Shown here piece after piece: positions 7,267-15,621 of a stretch of 60,436 nt of DNA; positions within the stretch are counted from its first letter, which is position 1, and every line of letters starts with the position of its first letter. Both the position numbers and the translations under genes were made by a program. Location of the stretch: positions 1 to 60,436 of the forward strand of contig DATIWF010000065.1 of NCBI GenBank assembly GCA_035519535.1, written 5' to 3'. Under the pieces are notes generated by a model. That model ran no database searches. It was given only the letters and a program-made list of their open reading frames with translations, and was not told where the DNA came from. This stretch comes from DATEGZ01 sp035519535 (lineage in GTDB: Bacteria; Acidobacteriota; Vicinamibacteria; Vicinamibacterales; SCN-69-37).

Positions 7267-7896
7267 GTGAACCTGCCGAACGCGATCACGCTCGGTCGCA
7301 TCTTCCTGGTCCCACTCCTGGTGGTCGTGCTGCTCACGACCACCAAGAACTGGTCCTTTCTGGGCATCAGCAAGGAGTGGTGGGGCGCCGGCATCTTCGC
7401 CGTCGCGTCGCTGACCGACTGGCTCGACGGGTTTCTCGCGCGGCGCCGCAAGCAGGTCACGGGGTTTGGCCAGTGGATCGACCCGCTCGCTGACAAGCTG
7501 CTCGTCACGGCGGCGCTGATTTCGCTCGTGCAGATGGAGCTGGCGCCGGCGTGGATGGTCGCGGTGATCCTCGGGCGCGAGTTCTCGGTCACGGTGCTCC
7601 GCAGCATCGCCCACGCGCGCGGGCAGACGCTGCCGGCCTCGCCCATCGGCAAGATCAAGATGGTCGCGCAGGTCGTGGCGATTCTCGTGCTGATTCTGGG
7701 GCGCGGCCACCTCCAGCAGTTCTTCATCGTCGGCAAGATCGCGTTGTGGGTGGCGACGATCACGGCGCTCGTCTCGGCCGTGGACTACTACCGCCAGTTC
7801 AACGCGCTCCTCGCGCGTCCGGTCCCCGGGCCGGGTCCCGTGCTCGCGACCGACCGCGATCGGGATCGCGACCGGCGCGACCGCGTCAGTGCTTGA
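7267..7896 (+). CDS. pgsA: CDP-diacylglycerol--glycerol-3-phosphate 3-phosphatidyltransferase
   Basis: An integral membrane enzyme for phosphatidylglycerol phosphate synthesis, the first committed step to PG and cardiolipin. The CDP-alcohol phosphotransferase signature D-G-x2-A-R-x8-G-x3-D-x3-D is complete in D-G-F-L-A-R-R-R-K-Q then G-Q-W-I-D-P-L-A-D. About four to five hydrophobic segments are visible. GTG 7267 (V-N-L-P-N-A-I-T) matches the usual N-terminus; a TTG at 7246 in the same frame would add seven residues. The Arg/Asp-rich tail (R-D-R-D-R-D-R) is low in complexity. The 3' end overlaps bamD on the other strand by 11 bases. Confidence 0.9.
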   Translation: MNLPNAITLGRIFLVPLLVVVLLTTTKNWSFLGISKEWWGAGIFAVASLTDWLDGFLARRRKQVTGFGQWIDPLADKLLVTAALISLVQMELAPAWMVAVILGREFSVTVLRSIAHARGQTLPASPIGKIKMVAQVVAILVLILGRGHLQQFFIVGKIALWVATITALVSAVDYYRQFNALLARPVPGPGPVLATDRDRDRDRRDRVSA

Positions 7897-8701
7897 TCTT
7901 GATCGTGGCCAGCCGCGCCTTGGCGCGCGCGACGTACTCGCTCTTCGGATAGTCCTCGATGACCTTGTTGTAGTTGGGCACGGCCTGCGCTTCGCTGAGC
8001 GCCCGGTAGTACGACTCGCCAAGATAGAAATAGACGGCGTCCATCTTGGAGTAGCCCGGATCGTCCTTGACGAGCTGCGTGAGGCGGCTGATCGCGCCCG
8101 CCCACCATTTCAAGTGGAAGTACGTCAACCCGACCTGGAACTCGCTCTCTGACAACCGGTCGCGCGCCTCGCGGCGGACCGTCTCGACCTGCGGCCGGAA
8201 GCTGCTGGTTGGGAAGTTCTGCAGAAAGGCGTCGCATTCGCGGAGGGCGTCGCGCGTGGCGGTCTGGTCGCGCTCCGGCGAGAGCATCTGTTTCGATCCC
8301 GCCTCGCAAATCTTGTACTGCGCGTAGTCGGCGCGCGGATTGAGCGGAAAGTACTGCAGGAACTCCTTGAACTCGTTGACGCCGAGCACGTACGACTCGG
8401 CGTGCCGCTCCCCGAGGTACGAATCGCCCACGCCCAGCTTGGCGTCGGCGCGGTATTGGCTCTGCGGGTACGTCTCGATGAGCTTCTTGAAGTACTCGCG
8501 CGACTCGACCCACTTTTTCTTTTCGAGGGAGGCCATGCCGCGGTCGTACAGAAATTTGTCGGCGTCGGCCGACCCGACGGCGGGCAGCTTGGGTTGCTTC
8601 TCCCCGCACGCCGCGGCGGCAGCCAGCACGACGCCCGCCGCGACGATCGTGAGCGTGCGGGCGAACCACGAAGTCCCCGAGGCGCGTCGGACCATCGGCA
8701 C
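7886..8701 (-). CDS. bamD: Outer membrane assembly lipoprotein BamD-like (TPR)
   Basis: A 271-residue lipoprotein of the BAM complex that folds beta-barrels into the outer membrane. The N-terminus has a signal peptide ending in L-A-A-A-A-A-C-G-E, with the lipidated Cys about residue 32. The rest is TPR-like helical repeats: L-E-K-K-K-W-V-E-S-R-E-Y-F, Y-P-Q-S-Q-Y-R-A-D-A-K-L, and the closing Y-P-K-S-E-Y-V-A-R-A-K. The Y-P-x-S-x-Y repeat signature is typical of BamD/YfiO. GTG 8701 is the outermost start and ATG 8695 is also possible. It is the last gene of the minus-strand run that begins with aroC and directly follows the epimerase gene. Confidence 0.85.
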   Translation of the reverse strand: MPMVRRASGTSWFARTLTIVAAGVVLAAAAACGEKQPKLPAVGSADADKFLYDRGMASLEKKKWVESREYFKKLIETYPQSQYRADAKLGVGDSYLGERHAESYVLGVNEFKEFLQYFPLNPRADYAQYKICEAGSKQMLSPERDQTATRDALRECDAFLQNFPTSSFRPQVETVRREARDRLSESEFQVGLTYFHLKWWAGAISRLTQLVKDDPGYSKMDAVYFYLGESYYRALSEAQAVPNYNKVIEDYPKSEYVARAKARLATIKIKH

Positions 8702-9655
8702 CTAGCGACGGGCGGTCCGGAGGAGACCGGCCAGCCACTCGTATTCGGCCGTCAGTCCGGCCTCGAGCGAGTGCGCCGGACGAAAGTCCAGGTCCTCGCG
8801 CGCACGGGTCGTATCAGCAAACGTATCGCGCATGTCGCCTTTCTGGGGGTCTTCCCGGCGCACATCCAGAGGGCGGCCGGTGATGCGGGTCAGGCGGTCG
8901 AGCACCGAGTTCACGGTCACGCGGCTGCCCCCGCCGATGTTATAGACGGCGCCGGGGCGTCCGCGGTCGCCTGCGGCCGCCGTGGCCGCCGCCGCGTCGG
9001 CGACGAACGTGAAGTCCCGCGTCTGCTCGCCGTCCCCGTAAATCGTGATGGGCTGGCCGGTCAGCGCCGCGCGGATGAAGCGGTGGAAGGCCATGTCGGG
9101 GCGCTGTCTGGGGCCGTACACCGTGAAGTACCGGAGCGAGACCGTCGGCACCTTGTAGTTGACGTAGTAAAGGTAGCAGAGGTGCTCCGCGGCCAATTTC
9201 GTGACGCCGTAGGGAGACACCGGGTGGAGGGGCGACTCCTCGCGCATGGGAATCGCCGCCAGATCGCCGTAGACCGAGGAGCTCGACGCGTACACGAAGC
9301 GCGTGAGCGGCCGGCCCTTGACGGCCTCGAGCAGCCGCTGCGTGGCCTCGATGTTGTGCGAGGTGTAGACCGAGAACTCGGCGCCCCAGCTGCGCCGCAC
9401 GCCAGCCTGCGCCGCGAGATGAAAGACGTGGGTCACGCCCTCCAGCAGGGCCGCCAGATCTGCCGTCTGCAGCGCGCCTTCGACGAAGCGGAACCGCCTC
9501 GTCGAGGCGAGCGTCGCGAGGTTGGCTTCCTTCTGATCGCGGCCGTAATAGTCCGTGAAGCAGTCGAGGCCGACGACCTCCGCGCCCTGCTCGGTGAGAA
9601 CGGCCGACAGATGCGACCCGATGAACCCGGCGGCGCCGGTAACGAGCGCTTTCAT
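8702..9655 (-). CDS. NAD-dependent nucleotide-sugar epimerase/dehydratase
   Basis: A 317-residue extended short-chain dehydrogenase. The NAD-binding G-A-A-G-F-I-G is at 7-13, the Ser/Tyr/Lys catalytic set is S-S-S-S-V-Y-G (124-130) and Y-G-V-T-K (149-153), and P-R-Q-R-P-D-M-A-F follows. It resembles UDP-glucuronate 4-epimerase or UDP-glucose 4-epimerase enzymes, making precursors for surface polysaccharide; the exact sugar is not determinable. It overlaps the thioesterase gene by 4 bases (ATG at the upstream gene's stop), so translation is probably coupled. Confidence 0.85.
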   Translation of the reverse strand: MKALVTGAAGFIGSHLSAVLTEQGAEVVGLDCFTDYYGRDQKEANLATLASTRRFRFVEGALQTADLAALLEGVTHVFHLAAQAGVRRSWGAEFSVYTSHNIEATQRLLEAVKGRPLTRFVYASSSSVYGDLAAIPMREESPLHPVSPYGVTKLAAEHLCYLYYVNYKVPTVSLRYFTVYGPRQRPDMAFHRFIRAALTGQPITIYGDGEQTRDFTFVADAAAATAAAGDRGRPGAVYNIGGGSRVTVNSVLDRLTRITGRPLDVRREDPQKGDMRDTFADTTRAREDLDFRPAHSLEAGLTAEYEWLAGLLRTARR

Positions 9656-10047
9656 GCGAAGACCTCGCGGACGCGCGCCGGCAGCCGGCAGGGCTTCCCG
9701 TCGCGGTCGAGCGCGGCGTGCACCGTGTGACCCGTCGCCGCGACCTCGGTTTGCCCCTTGAGCGCGATCTCGTAGCTGAATTCCATCCGGACCGGCGACG
9801 TCACGCGGCCGCTCGTCCGCACCTCGATTTCATCATCGTACCGCGCGGGCCGGCGATACTCACACCGCGCCTCGATCACGGGCAGAAACACGCCGGTCTC
9901 TTCCATCTCCCGGTACGTCCAGCCCTGGGTGCGCAGGAGGTCGGCGCGCGCGACCTCGAACCAGACGAAGTAGTTCGCGTAGTAGACCACGCCCATCCGA
10001 TCCGTCTCGGCGTACCTCACGCGGAGCGTCGTCACCGATGACGGCAT
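9652..10047 (-). CDS. Acyl-CoA thioesterase, YbgC/4-hydroxybenzoyl-CoA thioesterase family
   Basis: A 131-residue single hotdog-fold protein. The signature R-Y-A-E-T-D-R-M-G-V-V-Y-Y-A-N-Y-F (10-26) carries the catalytic Asp of the YbgC/FadM group (Y-x-D-T/E-D-x-x-G-x-V-Y). The rest has the expected strands and a final catalytic-face segment. It hydrolyses acyl-CoA thioesters in the cytoplasm; the chain preference is unknown. It sits between rpe and the epimerase gene. Confidence 0.85.
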   Translation of the reverse strand: MPSSVTTLRVRYAETDRMGVVYYANYFVWFEVARADLLRTQGWTYREMEETGVFLPVIEARCEYRRPARYDDEIEVRTSGRVTSPVRMEFSYEIALKGQTEVAATGHTVHAALDRDGKPCRLPARVREVFA

Positions 10048-10053
10048 GATCGG

Positions 10054-10716
10054 TCAGGCGGCCGTCGCGGCGCGCCGGAGCGCCCGCGTCGCCTCGGCCG
10101 CGTCGGGCGCGCCAAAGATCGACGCGCCGGCGACCAGAATCGATGCGCCCGCGCGGACGATCGCGGCCGCGTTCTCGCGATCGACGCCGCCGTCCACTTC
10201 GATCGCCACCGGACTGGGCGCGCCGGCCAGAAGATCCCGGGCCTCGGCGATCTTGCGCAGGCTGTGGGGAATGAACGACTGCCCCCCGAACCCCGGGTTC
10301 ACGGACATCACCAGCAGGTGGTCCAGTTGTTCGACGACATCGCGAATGACCGGCACGGGGGTGGACGGATTAATCGCGGCACCTGCCTTGGCGCCAAGCG
10401 CGCGGATGTGCGTCAGCGTGCGGTGCAGATGCGGCAGCACCTCCGCGTGCACCGTGATCATCGCCGCGCCCGCCTCGATGAACGCCTCGAGGTAGCGGTC
10501 CGGATCGCTGATCATGAGGTGCACGTCGAGCGGCACCGTGGTGACGCGCTTGAGCGCCGCGACGACCGGCGGTCCGATCGTGATGTTCGGCACGAAATGC
10601 CCGTCCATGACGTCCACGTGCACGAGATCCGCGCCGCCGGCCTCGATGCGTGCCACGGCATCCGCGAGCCGCGCGAAGTCCGCCGAGAGGATCGACGGCG
10701 CGATGCGCACGCTCAC
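10054..10716 (-). CDS. rpe: Ribulose-phosphate 3-epimerase
   Basis: A 220-residue TIM barrel interconverting ribulose-5-phosphate and xylulose-5-phosphate in the pentose phosphate pathway. Motifs are A-P-S-I-L-S-A-D-F near the start, V-H-V-D-V-M-D-G-H-F-V-P-N-I-T-I-G (metal-binding His and Asp), D-V-H-L-M-I, V-N-P-G-F-G-G-Q and E-V-D-G-G-V with the second catalytic Asp. The start is GTG 10716, which overlaps the stop of the upstream PASTA gene by 4 bases; the frame is open further upstream, but that part is only the reverse frame of the PASTA gene. Confidence 0.95.
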   Translation of the reverse strand: MSVRIAPSILSADFARLADAVARIEAGGADLVHVDVMDGHFVPNITIGPPVVAALKRVTTVPLDVHLMISDPDRYLEAFIEAGAAMITVHAEVLPHLHRTLTHIRALGAKAGAAINPSTPVPVIRDVVEQLDHLLVMSVNPGFGGQSFIPHSLRKIAEARDLLAGAPSPVAIEVDGGVDRENAAAIVRAGASILVAGASIFGAPDAAEATRALRRAATAA

Positions 10717-11507
10717 TTGCTGACCTCGATCGAGATCAGCTCGCGGTCGCCGATTTGAAACCCTGCCTGCGGCGTCTGGCGGATGACGATGCCGGGCGGA
10801 ATGCCCGGGTAGAGCACGGTGGCGGTGATCATGATGCGCAACCCGCGCTTGCGCAGGAGGTCTTGCACGAGCTGGCCGGGCGTGCCGATGAGGTCCGGCA
10901 TCACGTAGCTTCCGCCCGCCTGGCCGCGGTTGACGAGCAGCGTCACGGCGGGCGCCCGGCTGCGCGCCGGCGGGTCCTGCGCGACGACGGTGCCTTCGGG
11001 AAAATCGCCGGACCGAATTTCGTCCTTCCCGGCAACCTGGATGCCTTCCTGCGCGAGGCTGAGCTCGGCCGTGCGCTCGGGCTGGCCGGCGACCGACGGC
11101 AGCACCGGATCCCGCTGGCCGTCGCTGACGCGAATGCGGACCGACCGCTGCCGGCGCAGCACCGTGCCGGGTTCGGGGTCCTGTGTGAGCACGTGATCGC
11201 GCGCGACCTTCGCGTCCGGCCGCCGCGGCGTCTCCTCCTTGAACAGGAGGCCCGCGTCGGCGAGGGCGGCCGCCGCCTCGCTCACCGACTTGCCGCGCAC
11301 GTCGGGGACTTTGACCTCGCGCGCGCGGGTGGCGACGCGCATGCCCGTCAGGAAGAACGCCGTGAACGTGATCGCGAGCGCGGCGGCCAGCACCAGCCAG
11401 CGCCCGGCGCTCCAGACACGCCATCCGATCGGATTGGCTTTCCCGCGGCCGCCGGCGTCTCGTGTGAGCGTGGCTGAAGGCGCCGCCTTGGGCGTCCTGG
11501 TGGGCAT
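10713..11507 (-). CDS. Membrane-anchored PASTA-domain protein
   Basis: A 264-residue protein with a basic cytoplasmic N-terminus (1-35), one membrane segment (about 36-56, W-L-V-L-A-A-A-L-A-I-T-F-T-A-F-F-L-T-G) and three PASTA repeats outside. The repeats begin V-K-V-P-D-V-R-G-K-S, V-L-P-S-V-A-G-Q-P and V-M-P-D-L-I-G-T-P. PASTA domains bind peptidoglycan or muropeptides in Ser/Thr kinases and penicillin-binding proteins. No kinase or transpeptidase domain is attached here. It is translationally coupled to rpe downstream and follows rsmB, a common neighbour of such genes in Acidobacteriota (from memory). Confidence 0.88.
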   Translation of the reverse strand: MPTRTPKAAPSATLTRDAGGRGKANPIGWRVWSAGRWLVLAAALAITFTAFFLTGMRVATRAREVKVPDVRGKSVSEAAAALADAGLLFKEETPRRPDAKVARDHVLTQDPEPGTVLRRQRSVRIRVSDGQRDPVLPSVAGQPERTAELSLAQEGIQVAGKDEIRSGDFPEGTVVAQDPPARSRAPAVTLLVNRGQAGGSYVMPDLIGTPGQLVQDLLRKRGLRIMITATVLYPGIPPGIVIRQTPQAGFQIGDRELISIEVSK

Positions 11508-11526
11508 TGTGGCGGAAAAAAGTGTA

Positions 11527-12882
11527 CTACGCCGCTCGCTGTCGAACCAACAGCGCGGCGTAGAACGCGTCGAGCCCGTGGCGGAAAGGGAGCGTGCGGA
11601 GATACTGCCCGGCGTCCACGAGCGCCTCGCCGCCCGCGACCCCCGCCAGGGGTGCCGGAACCCGCAGCGCGAAGTCGCCGTGGGACCTCAGGAACGCCTC
11701 GACGACCCGCTCGTTCTCCTCGGGCTCACTCGAGCAGGTGGCGTAGAGGAGCCTCCCGCCCGGCCGCACGACCTCAGCCGCGCGATCCAGCATGACCCGC
11801 TGGGTTGCCGCGAACGCGGGCAGTTCCGCGGCGGTGCGCGCCCACTTGGCGTCCGGATCGCGGCGCAGCGTGCCCAGCCCCGAGCAGGGGACGTCGAGCA
11901 GGACGGCGTCAAACACGGGCCGGAAGGGCAGCGGCCCGGTGGCATCGAGCTGAACGACGGCTGCCTGCACGCCGCCGCGGGCGAGCATGCCTCGGAGGAG
12001 CCGGACGCGCCCGGGGCGATGGTCGCTCGCAACCAGGAGCCCGCGGGCCGTCATGTCGCGCGCGATGACGGCCGTCTTGCCGCCGGGTGCCGCGCACATG
12101 TCGAGGACGCGCTCGTTTGGCGCCGCGCCGAGCGCGTGCCCGACAATCTGCGACGCTTCGTCCTGGGCGGCCGCCTCGGCGGAGAGCGCCAGGGGCAGTC
12201 GGCCGGCCGGTGAGGTGAGCTGGACCGCATCGCGCACCCAGCGCGCGGGCGCCGCCGCCACGCCGGCCCCGGCAAGCGCCGCCATCAGTTCGTCGCGGGT
12301 CATCCGGCCCTGCGGTCGCAGCGTCACGGCCGGCGGGTCGTTGTTGAATCGGCACCATCGCTCGGTCGCGTCGAAGCCGTAGCGGTCGAGCCAACGCTCG
12401 GCCAGCCAGGCGGGGTGCGACAACGTGACCGACAAATACGCCAGCTGCGCCTGTCTCGAGGCGTCCGGACCGGGCCGCCGAGGCAGCGCTCCCGGCGGCC
12501 GCCCGCGCGCCAGCCGGCGCAGGACCGCGTTGACGAAGCCCGTCGCGCGCGCCCGGCCAAGGGCGCGCGTGAGCTCGACCGATTCGTGCACGACCGCGTG
12601 CGCGGGAATGCGATCGAGGTGCGCCAGCTGATACGCGCCGAGCCGGAGAATGGCGCGAACCTGCCCGTCAAGTGTGCCGGCGGGGCGCCCGGCGCACGAC
12701 GCCACGAGTGCGTCGAGCTCGTTCTGCCATCGCAGCGTGCCCGCCGTCAGCTCGAGGAGCAGCGCGCGGTCACGGTGCTGGTCCAGACCGGGACGCTCCT
12801 GCTCGAGCTCCGCGGCCAGCGTCGTCCGCCCGTGCTCGATCGCGATCAGCACGCGCGCGGCCGCGAGCCTGGCAGAGGTCAC
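11527..12882 (-). CDS. rsmB: 16S rRNA (cytosine967-C5)-methyltransferase
   Basis: A 451-residue enzyme with the full RsmB layout. The N-terminal NusB-like RNA-binding domain (about 1-135) is followed by the SAM-dependent methyltransferase. Near residue 262 is C-A-A-P-G-G-K-T, the SAM-binding motif. Near 330 is D-V-P-C-S-G-L-G-T with one of the two catalytic cysteines, and C-S-S-E-P-E-E-N-E near 385 holds the other. It methylates C967 of 16S rRNA. The start overlaps the end of fmt by 4 bases, so fmt and rsmB are coupled as in many bacteria. Confidence 0.93.
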   Translation of the reverse strand: MTSARLAAARVLIAIEHGRTTLAAELEQERPGLDQHRDRALLLELTAGTLRWQNELDALVASCAGRPAGTLDGQVRAILRLGAYQLAHLDRIPAHAVVHESVELTRALGRARATGFVNAVLRRLARGRPPGALPRRPGPDASRQAQLAYLSVTLSHPAWLAERWLDRYGFDATERWCRFNNDPPAVTLRPQGRMTRDELMAALAGAGVAAAPARWVRDAVQLTSPAGRLPLALSAEAAAQDEASQIVGHALGAAPNERVLDMCAAPGGKTAVIARDMTARGLLVASDHRPGRVRLLRGMLARGGVQAAVVQLDATGPLPFRPVFDAVLLDVPCSGLGTLRRDPDAKWARTAAELPAFAATQRVMLDRAAEVVRPGGRLLYATCSSEPEENERVVEAFLRSHGDFALRVPAPLAGVAGGEALVDAGQYLRTLPFRHGLDAFYAALLVRQRAA

Positions 12883-13838
12883 GCGGGCGCCTCAGGGAGG
12901 GGACCGACCTCGTCACCGGGGCTCACGCGGCGGCCGTTCAGGAAGTCGCGCACGCGCATCGGCGCGCGACCGGCTTCCTGAATCGACAGGATTCGCACGC
13001 TGCCGGGTTGCGCGGCGACGATGAAGGCGTCCGAGTCGACGGCCGTCACCGTGCCGGCGCGAGCGCCCGACGGCCCGGTGGAAGCGACGGCCGACTTCAG
13101 GAACGAGACGCGCCGGCCGTTGAGCATCGCGCCCGCGAGCGGCCACGGCTGGAGCCCACGAATCTGGTTGTGGATCGCAGCCGCCGGCCGCGCCCAGTCG
13201 ATCTGGCTGTCCCGCCGCGTGAGGCGGCTCGCATACGTGACGAGCCGTTCATCCTGGGCTTCCTCGGGCACGGGCCCGGACGCGAGACGATCGACGGTCT
13301 CGGCGAGCAGGGCGGCGCCAAGCGTCGAAAGCCTGGATTCGACCTCCGCGCTCGTTTCATCCACGCCGATCTCGGTTGTGACCTTGGCGAGCATCGGCCC
13401 GGCGTCGAGCGCCAGCACGACGCGCATGATCGTCACGCCCGTCTGATGGTCGCCGGCGAGAATGGCGCGGTGCACGGGCGCGGCCCCGCGCCATCGCGGC
13501 AGCAGCGAGGCGTGGACGTTGATCAGACCGAGCCTCGGAAGATCGATGACTCGCTGCGCGAGGATCTTCCCGTAGGCGGCCACGACGCCGAGGTCCGGCC
13601 GAAGCGCCTCGAGAGACCCTAGAACCGCCGGATCGCTCAGGCGCTCGGGCTGGAGCGTCGTGAGGCCGTGCGTGTCGGCCACGCGCTTCACGGCCCCGGG
13701 CTGGACCTTCTGACCGCGCCCGCGCGGGCGATCGGGCTGCGTGACCACGCCGACGACCTGGTGTCGGGAGCCGACGAGCCGCTCGAGCGTGGGCACGGCG
13801 AACGCGGGCGTCCCGAAGAACAGCAGGCGCAGCCCCAC
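12879..13838 (-). CDS. fmt: Methionyl-tRNA formyltransferase
   Basis: A 319-residue enzyme that formylates initiator Met-tRNA with 10-formyl-THF. The N-terminal formyltransferase domain has F-F-G-T-P-x-F-A-V at 8-16, the K-V-Q-P tRNA-binding loop around 44-47, and N-V-H-A-S-L-L-P-R-W-R-G (107-118) with catalytic Asn107 and His109. The catalytic Asp lies near 144 (L-D-A-G-P-M). The C-terminal OB-like domain ends with G-D-E-V-G-P. It starts immediately after the def stop, so def, fmt and rsmB form the classical translation-start block. Confidence 0.95.
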   Translation of the reverse strand: MGLRLLFFGTPAFAVPTLERLVGSRHQVVGVVTQPDRPRGRGQKVQPGAVKRVADTHGLTTLQPERLSDPAVLGSLEALRPDLGVVAAYGKILAQRVIDLPRLGLINVHASLLPRWRGAAPVHRAILAGDHQTGVTIMRVVLALDAGPMLAKVTTEIGVDETSAEVESRLSTLGAALLAETVDRLASGPVPEEAQDERLVTYASRLTRRDSQIDWARPAAAIHNQIRGLQPWPLAGAMLNGRRVSFLKSAVASTGPSGARAGTVTAVDSDAFIVAAQPGSVRILSIQEAGRAPMRVRDFLNGRRVSPGDEVGPLPEAPA

Positions 13839-14348
13839 TCACCACTTCCCGGTGCGCTGCAGCTTGCGCACCTTGCGCACGATGAGATCGCGCTTGACGC
13901 CACGAAGGCGGTCGAGGAACAACAGGCCGTCGAGGTGATCCATCTCGTGCTGAAGCGCGCGGGCCAGCAGGCCCGAGCCCTCGATGATCCGCTCCTGGCC
14001 GTGACGGTCCTTCGCCCGGACGACCGCATGAGCGGGGCGGGCGACGGTCGCCGTGAAACCGGGCAGACTGAGGCAGCCCTCGTCTTCGAGCTGCATGCCG
14101 TCCCGTTCCACGAATTCGGGGTTGACGAGCGTGATGAGCTCGCCGCCACGCTTGCCGACACTCAGGTCGATGACCGCCACGCGGAGCGGCACGCCCACCT
14201 GGGGCGCCGCCAGGCCCACGCCTGGCGCGGCATACATCGTGTCCACCATGTCATCGATCAGCCGTGCGAGCGACTCGTCGAATTCCGTGACTGGCGCCGC
14301 TGGTCGCGTGAGGGCCGGCTCGCCGTAGCGAACGATCGGCCGGAGCAT
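13839..14348 (-). CDS. def: Peptide deformylase
   Basis: A 169-residue metal hydrolase removing the formyl group from nascent proteins. The three motifs are complete: G-V-G-L-A-A-P-Q (43-50), E-G-C-L-S (90-94) and H-E-M-D-H (134-138), giving the Cys/His/His metal site and catalytic Glu. ATG 14348 (M-L-R-P-I-V) is chosen because it fits the family; the frame stays open 60 bases upstream. The start shares one base with the aroC stop (TGATG), so it is coupled to aroC. Confidence 0.95.
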   Translation of the reverse strand: MLRPIVRYGEPALTRPAAPVTEFDESLARLIDDMVDTMYAAPGVGLAAPQVGVPLRVAVIDLSVGKRGGELITLVNPEFVERDGMQLEDEGCLSLPGFTATVARPAHAVVRAKDRHGQERIIEGSGLLARALQHEMDHLDGLLFLDRLRGVKRDLIVRKVRKLQRTGKW

Positions 14349-15568
14349 CAGCGCCGCTCCGGAGGCGGCTGAAAGCGACGGGCGAGGCTGGCGTGCAGAT
14401 GCTTCCACGCGGCGTCGATTTCACCGACGTTGTCCGCGCCGAGCTTCTCGACGAGCGCGTCGGCCAGAACCCACGCCGTCATTGCCTCGCCAACGACTGC
14501 GGCTGCGGGCACCGCGCACACGTCGCTGCGCTCGATCGCGGCGGCGGCCTCGGTCATCGTGGCCAGGTCAACCGATCGCAGCGGCTTCATCAAGGTCGAG
14601 ATGGGCTTCATCCACGCCGTTATGCGCAGATCCTCCCCATTGGTGACGCCGCCCTCGAGCCCGCCGGCGTTGTTGGTCGGGCGGCGAAGGGCCGTCACCG
14701 TGCCGGAGGGCGCGCCCGCCGCGGGAAGGATCTCGTCGTGGACCTTGGAGCCGGGCAGGTGGCCGACCGCGGCCGCCCGGCCGAACCCGACGGCCTTGAT
14801 CGCGGGAATCGACATCAGGGCCTGGGCGAGCCGGCCGTCGAGCTTGCGGTCCCACTGCGCGTAGCTGCCGAGGCCAGGCGGCACGCCGTGCGCGAGGACC
14901 TCGAACGCGCCGCCGACGGTGTCGCCCGCCTCGCGCGCGGCGTCGATCGCGCGCTTCATCGCCCGCGCGACTTCGGCGTCCACGCACCGCAGGTCATCGT
15001 CGGCCGCGAGGGCGCGAACTTGCTCGAAGCGAACGGCGAGCGGGTCGCCCAGCGCGGCGCCGCCGATTTCGATCACATGGCTCGCGATGTCGATGCCGTA
15101 GCGCCGCAGCAGCATCCGCGCGACGCCGCCCGCGGCTACGCGGGCGGCGGTCTCGCGCGCGCTGGCGCGCTCGAGGGCGTCACGCAAATCGGCCCGGTCG
15201 TATTTCAGCCCGCCGGCGAGATCGGCATGACCGGGCCGCGGCCGGGTCACAGGGCCGCGGCGCGCCCCGCCGAGGCTCTCGGCCGGCTCGGCCTCGATCG
15301 ACATCGTGTGTTGCCAGTTCGCCCAGTCGCGGTTGCGGATGACGAGCGCGATCGGGCCGCCGAGCGTCTCACCGCGCCGGACGCCGGAAAGGATTTCCGC
15401 GCGATCCTGCTCGATCGCCATGCGGCGTCCGCGTCCGTACCCGAGCTGGCGCCGCGCCAGGTCGGGCAGGAGGTCGTCGGCCGCGAGCGGCAAGCCGGCC
15501 GGCATGCCCTCGACGATCACGACGAGCGCCTGTCCGTGCGATTCACCGGCGGTCAGGAAACGCAACAT
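14348..15568 (-). CDS. aroC: Chorismate synthase
   Basis: A 406-residue FMN-dependent enzyme making chorismate from 5-enolpyruvylshikimate-3-phosphate. It begins M-L-R-F-L-T-A-G-E-S-H-G-Q-A-L, the standard N-terminus with a conserved His, and continues with G-Y-G-R-G-x-R-M-x-I-E, R-P-G-H-A-D-L and R-x-S-A-R-E-T-A. It heads the minus-strand run and is divergent from the sigma-54 regulator gene 53 bases away. It lies about 11 kb from the large trp/aro operon, which contains no aroC. Confidence 0.95.
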   Translation of the reverse strand: MLRFLTAGESHGQALVVIVEGMPAGLPLAADDLLPDLARRQLGYGRGRRMAIEQDRAEILSGVRRGETLGGPIALVIRNRDWANWQHTMSIEAEPAESLGGARRGPVTRPRPGHADLAGGLKYDRADLRDALERASARETAARVAAGGVARMLLRRYGIDIASHVIEIGGAALGDPLAVRFEQVRALAADDDLRCVDAEVARAMKRAIDAAREAGDTVGGAFEVLAHGVPPGLGSYAQWDRKLDGRLAQALMSIPAIKAVGFGRAAAVGHLPGSKVHDEILPAAGAPSGTVTALRRPTNNAGGLEGGVTNGEDLRITAWMKPISTLMKPLRSVDLATMTEAAAAIERSDVCAVPAAAVVGEAMTAWVLADALVEKLGADNVGEIDAAWKHLHASLARRFQPPPERR

Positions 15569-15621
15569 CGGCGCGTAATTCTATCGAACTTTTTGCAACG
15601 TCCTTGCGGAAGGCCAACGAA